A stretch of DNA of 64,000 nucleotides from Plumapathes pennacea. Taxonomy: Eukaryota; Cnidaria; Anthozoa; Antipatharia; Myriopathidae. Location of the stretch: assembly GCA_964036295.1 (NCBI GenBank), contig OZ038463.1, forward strand, positions 17,285,069 through 17,349,068. The letters are read 5' to 3'. Under the pieces are notes generated by a model that saw only the letters and a program-made list of their open reading frames with translations, searched no databases and was not told where the DNA came from. Numbering within the stretch: position 1 is the stretch's first letter; each line of letters begins with the position of its first letter. The translations under genes were made by a program, and so were the position numbers. Below are positions 43,301 through 55,300 of this stretch, one piece after another.

Positions 43301-46300
43301 AGAGTGCAGTAATTATAATTATACATGTAGGGTGGTCTTGAAAGAAGAAAGTTCTCATCATGATAATATTCTCTTTCATAAAAAATCATGCCCTGTCCAT
43401 TTCACAGTAATTTATTTTGTTCCATAATATTAAGAAATTATACAGGTCAATTCAGTCTTTGTACTACATTCATATGCATATATATAGGTATACATAATTA
43501 TACTTCATACACATACATATGTATACATACTTCTCAAGTGGGTTACATTATACTGTACTTCTCAGAAGTTCTCAATTGTTGCATGTGTTGCCTGGTACAT
43601 GTACTAAAGCACAATACCATGCCAGGAAAATATAACCCTAACCCTATACTCCCCAACATATTGGGAAAAAAGAAGTTCTGTAAGTGAAAATGGAAAAAAT
43701 GCATTATAAAATATACAATAATTCTACAGAATATTAAGCACATTCTCTATCAATGTAAAATGCTTTGAGACACAAGATGAGTATGATCAGTTTATTACCA
43801 TATTGACACTCTTCTCTTAAAATGTCTCATTTCTTATGTCATATGGGTAAACTAACTCTTCTTATCACAGAAAGGTACTTTTTCCAATTGGGCTCAGTGA
43901 ACTTTATGTTTCTCCCATTGATATTTTGGGACCTGTGGAAAATAAAACAAAGCACTGAAAGTCTATAATATTAAAATGCTGTTAAGTGTGTTCTGTGGTT
44001 GGCAATGGGGGGGGGGGGGATTGGTGTTGGTGGTAATACAGCTGGATTAGTACATCACACTAGCAATTATTGCAGAGCTGTATCGGATTCGCTTGCTCAA
44101 ATGAAAACTTATTAAACTCTCAATTCTCGTAACACCACTCAAACACTTTTCTAACTGTCAGTGGTAAATGCAAATTGTGTGGTTTGAAGTGTCGTTGTTT
44201 GACACACGCTATCGGCCATTTCATTCAGCTCAGAACAATTGGGATTTATTTAGGCGATTGGTTTGACAGACGCTTTTTTCTTTCAAGATTTTCAAATCGG
44301 TAGAATTGTAAGCTGTTAACTGAATTTGGTGTGAAAACAAGCGTGCGTAATTCATGCCTGATCGCGATTGATGTTGTTGAATGAACGAGACGAGTACTCC
44401 TTGGGGCTTTGTTTTATGTTTGCCGAAAGATCTAAAGCCATACAATAAATATCTTATTAACCTCGTTTGCTTGGTGCGTACCGTAAGTTATGGATCCTCG
44501 TTTTTTTCGTTGCCTTATGGCCCTCGCGCGAAGCGCGCTCGGGGCATAAGGCGACGAAAAAAACTCGGTCCATAGCTTACGGTACGGACCGCGCACTCGG
44601 TTAATAAGATATAGAGGGGTTTTCGGATGACTGTCGAAAGTAATTGTGTGATTGCTTTGGTTTTGCGTTTGCTTCGCTTTTGGATTGGTCCACACGAGTT
44701 TGTCAGCATGCTCAGCCAATCAGGAACAAAACCAAAACCAAAACCAAACACTTCTCACGCAAGCGATGCCGTGTACTTGCACTGCTGATTGGAAAGTAAA
44801 ACCAAACGCAAGACCAAACGCAAATTACTTTGGCTTCCAATTGGTTGAACTGTTTTCTCTCAGTCTCTGTGATTGGCCTGTGTGATTACTTTGATTTTGG
44901 TTTTCGACAGTCATCCGAAAATGGCTCTATGTACAAAAGCACTCCACTGTACAGTTGACAGTAGCAAACATAAATAACTTAAATATGAAAACCATAATAA
45001 TGAAAAGCATGAAAGTCAGTTCATTATTTCTATTAAGGGGTAAAAATAAATCAGAACATACACAACAATAATTTTGAGTTGTATTCAGTAACACAGAAAA
45101 ACATGCATTTGAAATGAAATTCATAGTCTTCAAAGACAAATAATGTAAAACAAAGTATGTGTAGCTGCATTTTAATTGATAGAAAATCATGAAATTTCTC
45201 AAAGACAAAAAAGTGTAAAACAAAGTATGGCAGCTGCTTTTTAATAATTAAATAATTAAATCAATTATTAAATCAATTATTGATAGAAAACCATGAAATT
45301 ACACACTAAGGAAAGTGTAATCCAGTTAGAAAAGACAATAGTTGTGTAATGGTGTCACGACTGTGTACTGTACCATATATTTTCTTTGTGTTCTACTTAT
45401 TGGGGGATGTTTGCAAATTTGTGAAGTGGACATATACTATACAATTATATGTATGTTAAAGATAGATTGACAGCAAACTCAATCAATTCAACAAGAACAA
45501 AACAACATGAAGTCATGAATTCAGTCAAAAATGTAGCACCATACGTATTTTGTCTTTTGTGCAGGTACAGCACTTTTTCTTCGTGTTCAATAAACTGGAT
45601 AGGTTTTCAACAGACAATTTAAACAAAGAAGGAAATATTAACAAATCCAATATTACATTTAGCAAGTGAATCAGGTGTGAAAATTGCAAATGGTTTGCAG
45701 TTGTTTACATGAAAAACAAACAATGAAAGAACAACAAAGCAAAGAAAACTACTGTATTTCTGAAACGGCTGATAAGCATTATAGCCCAGGTACAAAGGAA
45801 GAAAGGAAGTGTTTTATTTCTTACCTGCCCCTTGTTCCTGATGATAAGAATCGGCAAGTCACTCACATTGGCGGGGAGACTGCTGAGAAATCCCCGCACG
45901 TCTTGTGGTAAGTTGAGGAGATGTCCTTTGTACCCGGGAAGCGAATTCCCACGTAAGGATGGTTACCTCCTCCCGCAGTCTGATTATATTATGTCAGCGG
46001 TCGCCCCTCAACAGTAATAACTGACTGACAGAAGTGCAGTGGTAAATAAACGTCACATCGGAGTGAAATAGCGTGTACGAAGAAAGAAGTAAAGTATAAA
46101 TATCTATAAGTTCCTAAAGCGTTTATTTGAAACGTGCATACAATACTCTTTTATAGAAAAATTAACGTTTCGTGTAAATTTAGTAAATGTGACTAAAATC
46201 AAAGTGAATTGGAGAAAAATATATTTTTTTAAATAGGGTCGAAAAATCGTACAGTTTTAGTTTGAAGTAGGGCACGGGTTTTGAGAACCCTCCGACTCAA

Positions 46301-49300
46301 AACTATGAAGGTTTTCACCCCCTCCCCTTCCTCCCCGGGAAGAGGTTTTTGGCGGGCAGAGCCTTTAACGGCTAGCTACACGTCTAATACAACCGTCCAA
46401 GCCATATGAACAATTCAACGTGTTCCCATCTAAGAAGCAGTAGCCGATGTGGACATCGCGCGGGCTTTGCTGTAGAAACTTGATTTCATTTTTTACAAGG
46501 CTCGAGTCGCAAGACAACTGAATTATTGCCGGGAATGGTTCAATTGAATATTTAGTGCTTTGCCTAAGTCTCTTTTGTTGTCAAGGGTGACAGAGGGTTC
46601 CGCTGGTAACGAGTCATTCACAGATCATCCTTTTTTTATTTACATTTTGGAGCGATGCTACCTAACACGAACACAGAAAACGGCAATAACAGCGCGAAAA
46701 TTACCGCCGCTTCAAGGTTGGTTAGTTATTAATACAGTGGGGCGACCGCTGACATAATATAATCAGACTGCGGGAGGGGGTAACCATCCTTACGTGGGAA
46801 TTCGCTTCCCTTTGTACCCACGCTGGCCGCCATGTTTCCGGTAAACACACATAATGGGGAAAGCCCTGGCAATAAGCATTTCCTCCACTTCGCTGAGGCC
46901 CTGTAGCGGTGGAAGGCTGCAAGTTCCTCCTGTCAGGGTTAGCCCATCCACGGCTATGTAGATATTTGCTGTCTCTGGAAGCGACGCTCTTCGACAAGAG
47001 ACAAACGTTGTTCACGGCGTCGACAATCTCGTACCCAGACTCTTCCGCTGTCTTACGGCGCATGCTCGACGAAAACGAAAGACTCTGGAACAGACCAGAT
47101 TTTCAGTCCGTAAATAGCGGACTTCCGGTTAAACTGCGCATGCTCAAGGGCAAAATTCATTTTGCTTTTACGCAACTGTTATTGTTATGAAAAGGGCTTG
47201 AAAATGACGCTGACCAGTGCATAAGGCTTTCGCAGGCCTTGTAGCCGACAACATTATAAACAAAATGGCAGCCTCGCGGTTCAGAATATTGGACTGCCGG
47301 CCAAAAAAGAGGACATCGAGAATCTCAAAAGTGATAAACTGATCTTTCGCGTTTGGAGTCCTTCGATTATCAAGGAAGTGTGGACTTCGCATGGATTTTT
47401 AACTCCATCCGATCGTTGCGTTTGGAGAAAAGTCGCCATAGTTCGCGCTTCGCAATCAACACAACACAGGCAAGCTTTTATAATATTGTATACATAACAC
47501 GGTGTTTCTCATGCATAAACTCAAAACAACCTTTCATTTATTTTAAATTTTCGGGCTTCGATCGACTATGCTTCGGCTGTAATTCAGGAAGTACTCGTAA
47601 AAGTCACCTGACAAATCACATGGTTTGCAGCTACATGCGATTCGCTATTTTGTTCAGTTTGGGGCATGCTCTAGCTTGTCAGAGTAACTTTGTTCCGTGA
47701 TCCAGGATGTTTTTAGCGCAATGGCTACCTGTGTGAATAGCGATGTTTGTAATAAGTCCCGTGCTTTGCAAACAGATAAAATTGTTACAAAATTTAATGA
47801 TGAAACACGGGATTGCCAAAACAGTATTTCCACTGGTGATATTGATAATCCAGGCAATGAAAAAGATGATAGTGATGGCTGGTGTGAATTTGTTAAACGC
47901 CTTCAGGAGTTACAGATACACTACTGCAGGAACCAGATGTAACAGAAAATGGAGACAGAATTATTTCTTTTGCACCAGGTGAAGGAAACAAACCACTAGG
48001 AGTATTCATAGATAAAGATTCTGAATATATATCATTTCCTACAATATTCTGTGGAAAAACGAGGACCTGACAACAATGAAAGAAAGGTCCCTGTATCATA
48101 CAGTACAGTTGCCAAGTGGGAGTTGAGGTGTCAGGATAGAAGAGCCGCAAAGTCTGTCCCAAACATATTCTATAAGCTGAAAAAACTGCAGATTAAGCAA
48201 ATTCAAGATAGTAGTTGCATTTCTCTGAGAAAGTGCCAGACAAAGAGGAAAAAGTACACTGCTGGTGACTTGAAGTCAGAGGACTATCTTAATAAGCTTG
48301 TATATCTTGATGAAAGTTTCATAGTTTTAAAAAACCTCTGAGGGTCTCACCACCTTATTTTGAAAAGTGCAAAAAAGATTTGTTTGCTATGATTTGCCAA
48401 CTAGGCAACTCTACATGGTTTAATTTGCTCTTTCTCAGCTGCTGAAACAAGGTGGACTCATCTTCTTAAAAATCTAGGTAGAATTGTAGAGAAAATAGAC
48501 TACACTGAGGATGAGATCAAACAAATGACATGGCAACAAAAATCAGATCTTATACAAAAAGATCCTGTCACGTGTGCAAGGAACTTTGACCACATGGTTC
48601 AGTTATTTTTATTCATGATGTCTTAAACAGCAGTGTAATGCCAATAGGAGAAATAGCTGATTATTTTTAGAGTTGAATTTCAGCAAAGAGGAAGCCTACA
48701 TATATTCATGGTTTATTTTGGGTGAAGGAAGCCCCACAATATGAAAAAAGATTAATGAAGAAATTTTGACCTTTGGTGATAAATATATCACTTGCCAAAA
48801 GCCAGTCAGTTCAAGTGAAATGGAAGATCTTGTAAACTTGCAAATGCATGCACTGGAAAATGACAGACTAAACACCATTAGGACAAAACTGAAAAAACTA
48901 AAGGTAATATTCATTGATGAGATCTCTATGGTTGGAAGTGGCATGTTCAACTTTTTGAATTTAAGACTACAACATGTTATGTGAACTAAGGAGTCATTTG
49001 GTGGAATAAGCTTAATAACTGTTGGAGATCTTTTCCAGTTACAACCAGTTTTTGATAAATGGATCTTTGAAATTCTCAAATGGGCTATAATGCTTTAGCA
49101 AGTAACATTTGGACAGAATACTTCACCCTCTTTGAATTGACAGAAATAATGAGACAAAAAGATGACAAAACAATTTGCACAGCTTCTCAATCGCTTGAGA
49201 GAAGGAAAGCACTCTGAAGATGATATAGCCATTAAAAAAAAGACTTCTGAATGTAAAGTCTGGAGAAGATAATAGTCCTATGAACATAACACATTTATTT

Positions 49301-52300
49301 ACTACAAATGCATCAGTAAATACTCACAAAAATGCCCTGTATACTCTCTCTAAAACTGATAAAGCTCAGATCAAGGCTGTTGACATTATAGTTGGGGATA
49401 TTTCTGATGATCTGAAGAAACAAATGAAAAATAAAATCCCAGATGATCCAACAAAGACAATGGGTTTATATTCACTAGTGTCAGTGGCAACTGAGGCAAA
49501 ATATGACTTGACAACTAATGTTGATGTGACTGATGGTCTCACAAATGGTGCAGAGTTTGTGATAGAGAACATAGACTGCAGAGTTGACTATTCCACCAGG
49601 CCAAGCACTATTTGGGTGTCATTTCCACATCCTGACATAGGCAGAAAGCAGCGCAGAGAAAATGTACATGTGTACAGAACAAACATAAATAAAGACTGGA
49701 CACCAGTTTATGAGGTAACAAGACAATTCCGTATCATAAAAGTGTCAAGTACAAATTCTCCGACGACAATTTCCACTTAGACCTGCTGCTGCCAAGACTA
49801 TTCACCGTTGTCAAGGTGACACATTAGATGAGGCAGTTGTTGATTTTCCAGCATCCACAAGGGAGCACATGCATTATTTTGGCTTGAGCCAAGTAAGAAA
49901 CAGTTCCACACTGCATCTTCTCAATTTAAATGAAAACAAAATAAAGGTTAGTGAGAAAGTTAAAAATGAAATGAACAGACTGAGAACAGAAGCAAGCCTT
50001 AATGTACCTTTAGAAGTGACGTTACAGATTATAGATTCGGCCCAAACAAAAACACTATTGTTTCAGAATGTTAGATCTCTCCACCTACACATAGATGATG
50101 TGCGAAGTGATTACAACATTCAAAAAGCTGGATTTAGCCTTAACAGAAATGATTTCAATCAGTCTAATATCAGAACTTGCTATGGAACAGCTGTGTATAT
50201 TAAGAATGATTTGAGTTGTTCTGAAACTCCATATATGTTCAATTTTAATAATGTTGAAATCGTTGTTATGGTTTTAAGGAATCCAATTCCAAATCTTCAT
50301 GTTGTTGGTATCTACCGCTCTAAGACTAATGTTAGAATTGCACATGCCACAGTTCATTGATGCCCTTACTCATCTTCATGACTCAGTCTTGACAGATACT
50401 ACAATTCCCACTGTATTGCTTGGGGATTTCAATATGAATCTTATGCAGGAAAGTACAGACCAAAAGGCTCTCAAAAAATGTTTGGTAACAAACAGAGGAT
50501 ACACACAGTTGATCGAGCAGTATACTACTGACTACCGTACACAGATAGATCATATTTATACTAATGTTCCACAACTTGTACAATCTGCTGGTACCTTAGA
50601 GTCATACTACAGTGATCATAAGCCAATTTATGTTTCCTTAACAGCCCTTCAAATATAACTTCATGATATCCAAACCTATAGCTCTGATGTAAAATATGAA
50701 TGCATTTAATGTAAAATACAAAATAAATGCAAATGATTGTCATGTACATTAGGAATGAATCCAAGGGATCCAATTCCAAATATTCATGTGATTCGTTCAG
50801 TTAATTAATTATTGATGACCTTACTCATCTAGATGCTGTAACTAATCTTGACAGAGCCTACAATTCCAACTGTACTGCTTAGGCATTTCAATACTAATCT
50901 AATACAGGAAACTACAGAGCAAAACGCTCTCAAACAATGTCAAGTAACAAACAGGATATACACAGTTAACTAACCAGCATACTACTGACTACAAATGTTG
51001 CACAACTTGTACAATCTCCTGGTATTGTACCTTTTGGTCATACTACCGTGATCATAAGCCAATTTATGTTTCCTTAGCAGCCACATTCAAATATTATGAC
51101 GTCATGATATCCAAAACTATAGCTTCAAATGTGCAAAACAACACCAAACATATTTCACACACAGAAACTAACAGAATTTAAGAACTAAAACTTAGTGAAG
51201 GGAGGGATGTCTATCTGACTTCCTAAGGAGTCACCTAAGTTTTGTTCTACCAGGTAAATACTTGTTTCATGTTACTGATCATGTGCATAAGGACAGGGGA
51301 GGCGGATGCAGGAGGCAAGAATTGCAAAGGAGAGGTAGAGAATGGTAGAGAATGGTAGAGAATGGTAGAGAATGGTAGAGAATGTATGGGTTTTGTGACT
51401 CTGCGGCCGAATGTTTGTGTCCATAATATAGAGGTGTCAGTGAGGAGAGGTTTGACTGTATTTGTATAAAATATGCTTCACCATTATTTAACTGACACTT
51501 ATTACGTTATTACGTTATTACGTTATAAGTATCCTGTTATGAATTGCAGATGGAACAACTTGTTCCACATACATTGCTAACTGGAGTACATGTTCACTAC
51601 CAATCAGAACAGGGATGACCCAGCAGCATAATATCGTACCAACAGATACATGTGGATATGTATCTCATTATATTGGAGCTACAAGAACAGTGACAATGTA
51701 GACAACATCAGTGAACTTCATATAGTTCATATGATTAGAGACAAGAAAGTCTGGAAAAGCATGACCCTACCCATCAAAGCACTGAATCTGTTCAATGCTG
51801 CATGTGTCAGCAGTGATCTCATATGGATGTAACTAAATCATGGGTCATTTCCAAAGGTGTTACCAACAAGATCAACTCTTACAGGAGTTACACTTGGTGT
51901 CTAACTCAGATGTACAACAGGTCCGGAAAAAACCCTTATCCTACAAGTTATACCCCATCAGCTTAGATTCCTGGCCCACATGCTGGATCTCCAAGATCAA
52001 GAACCTGCTAAATGCATATACCCTGTACTTTCCCACGCATCACTACAGGAGCCCTGATTGACAATGAACATTTTACTGCTGGTTAACAATGAAAACATTC
52101 CCCACCCATAAAACATAAAAAAGCTGGCAGTACAACACGGTTTTGTGCACAGCGGAGAAACATTGTAGTCACTCTGTGGTTACAAAAAATACATTGATTT
52201 CATAAAAGTCTGAAGACATTATAATAAACATTACAGACAAAGGACGAAACGGTGACAAGTCACAGGATTTGTGTTGTAGCATCTCAAAATTTTTATAGGA

Positions 52301-55300
52301 CTGCTTACCTCTCAAAATGAACCCTATCGACGAGATAGAGTTTAGTTTAACCTCGCTTGAGAACGCACACAGGAACGAACGAAGTTGCTTCGAAGGTGTG
52401 GAAGATTCGGCTCCTGGTTCGTGCTCACGGCAGTCTCCGACTACCGTCAAGTAAAGTAGAACGATCACTTTTTAGCGACCTTTGGTCTGCGGTAGGCACA
52501 GAAGCCCACGCCCCTTCCAGTGTACGTCCCAACTCGGGGCTTTGCGAACCTTTGCGTACGATGGAGAAAAGAAAAAGCAAGAAAGACAAAAAGGGTAAAG
52601 CAAGTCACGTTGGTGACGCCAACGCTCGCTTGTTGGAACGGAGTAATCTAGAGAAAGGCGAGGATGTATCAATAGAAGTCGAGAAAACAAGTGCTCCCAG
52701 AACCCCAACAAAGTCGACCAAAGAGGACAGTGTTATTGGCTACGTACACTTGTCATCGCCGGTTTCAAACAAGCGGAAGACTATGAAGTACTCCACCTTC
52801 ATTCTGCAAACCAAAGATGAAGAAGTCGATGCACTTGTGTACTCCCCGCGGAAGCAATCAATGCTTTCTGACAACGAAATACACGTACGCCTGTGAAAAT
52901 CAGAAAATACACTTATACGCCAGACCATGCAAAACTCATCATCAACGATATGACACAGATTACCCATCCCAGCCCAAATGAGTACTGCTTTCAGTACCTT
53001 GAACTGTCTTCTAAGAAGTGCATGTCCGTGAAGGAAATCCTTGAGTCCTCCGAATAGGGAGATTTTGTATTGTTGACGGCGAAAATTGCTAACATCAGTG
53101 ACACATCTACTGTAGGCCCCCGAAGTCTAAAAATGGCGGAAGCAACACTTTTGGACACAACAGGGGAGATAAAGATAAGTCTGTTCGAACAGAACATCCC
53201 TTCTGTAAAAATGGGCAGTGTCTACAACATAACTAATTCACGCGTACGCTGCTGGAATGATGTCAAGAAATTAACAACAACTCCAAGGTTCCATCATCTC
53301 ACAAACGGAAGACGAGAAACTAACGGAGATAACGATAGAAAATACATTACCTGAACATGATGAAGACTCAACAGTGGTTGTGCCCTGTATCAAGTCTGTC
53401 GAGCGAGTTGAGCTATACCCCGTTTGTGTCCACTGTTCAAGGAAGCTGTTACAAGCTACAGCCAGTTTGATTGTCAAATGCGACAGATGTGGGCACTCAA
53501 TGGTTCTTTCCAACTGCCAGAATCGAACGTCCGTACATTTTACAGTGGAAAGTCAGAATCACCCTATCACCTTGACTGCATTTGAGAGTACCTTACTATC
53601 AGTCATTCCAGAAATGAAGGAAATTTCAGAAGAGCTGGAACTCATCGAACGATTATTTCTCTTCAACATTGTGACAATCAAGTATTATAGCGCCACACTT
53701 ATTGTGTCTGACATTCAGCTTTGAATATATCAAAAAAGCTGGATAGTCCTGTTTTGCCTAAAGTTTGTGACATTCAAAATCCTACAACAGTTTCGCTGGA
53801 TTATCCTGTTTTGGTTAAAGTTTATGACATTCAAATGATAAAACAGTTAAGCTGTATTATCCTGTTTTGGTTAAAGTTTGTGACATTCAAATGACAACAG
53901 TTAACCTGTATTATCCTGTTTTGGTTACAGTTTGTGGCATTCAAATGATACAACTATTATCCTGTTTTGGTTAAAGTTTGTGACATTCGAATGATAGAAC
54001 AGTTAACCGGTATTATCCCGTTTTGGTTAAAGTTTGTGACATTCAAATGATAGAACAGTTAACCTGTATTATCCTGTTTTGGTTAAAGTTTGTGATATTC
54101 AAATAATAGAACATTTAAGCTGTATTATCCTCTTTTGGTACTCCGAAAATTTTTGGGTGGGCGTGTGCTGCCCAGTTCTCAAAACCCTTACCCTATTTCA
54201 GACCAAATATATACTTGGGATGTACTCATGGGTATCTAATTAATTCAACTCCCACCACCATGGGCAGAAATGAGCACGACACTTATTTCTTGCCATTTCA
54301 TTTACGAGTTGGCTCACAGGAGCCTTTGATTGAAGACGAACTTGTTTTTCCTCGTAAGAGTGTTCCGTTTGATTCTTTGCTTGATTCATATTCACTACGT
54401 AGTTCGGCAAAAGTGCAAAAACTCATTCAATCTTTTGTCGTGTCCGTTGCTTCGCAAGGGACTACCAGAAACACCACGTGATCAAAAGTCGGTCCGTGAA
54501 ATACAGGGCGCTTTCCATTTGACCAAAAAACCCGGAAATTCCGGGAAAAATCAAATGGAACTGCGAGTTTTCGGTAAGAAAGTTTCGGAAATTGTGGACA
54601 ACCTCTCGAGGTTGTCCTCTTTTTCGAAAATTCCGGAATGACCGATGGTCAAATGGAAAGCGCCCACAGACATCACAACGCGAGAATTCGGGCTCGGACA
54701 AGACAGCCTGGAAACGAGACTGGAGTTCTGATGTTTTACCCAGCAAACCCCGCGGTGCGGGGAAGTGATTCTGTTTTGATGTTTTCACCCAGGAAACCCA
54801 GCTACGCGGGGATGTGATTCTGTTCCGATGTTTTACCCAGCAAGCCCCGCTACGCGGGGAGGTCGGTCCGTGAACGACAGACATAAAAAAAAGATATGGT
54901 GTTCAGATTAGTACCCACGCAAGGCGTGAAAAAAAAAAAAAAAAACAAAAAACAAACAAATACGAAAATCTTCTCTGACACAGAAGTCCACCATTAGCAT
55001 AAGCGTTGCCGAGTTGTCCAGTTCGTCTTTTTAATAAACAATGTATGGCGTATAAGTAATGTATGGCGCGAAGCCTTTTTCACAGCCGCCGTCTCATTAG
55101 ATGTTTACGAACAAGGAATGGCGCTTTTGGTGTAGTTTTATTGCTCTCTTTTGTCATTGCGCTGTTTACCTGTGAGTTTTTTCCCTGTCACGTTCCTAAT
55201 GGGTTATTTGCCATAGCTAGTGGGAGGGTGAAGACACAAAACATTAAAAATGCATGGAGACAACTTTGCTTCGACTAGCATATATTAAATTTAACCCGTA

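Noticed and set aside
54727..54862. Short repeats with spacers that might suggest a CRISPR array
   Set aside because: Only three imperfect 48-bp tandem units without unique spacers, in a eukaryotic sequence.
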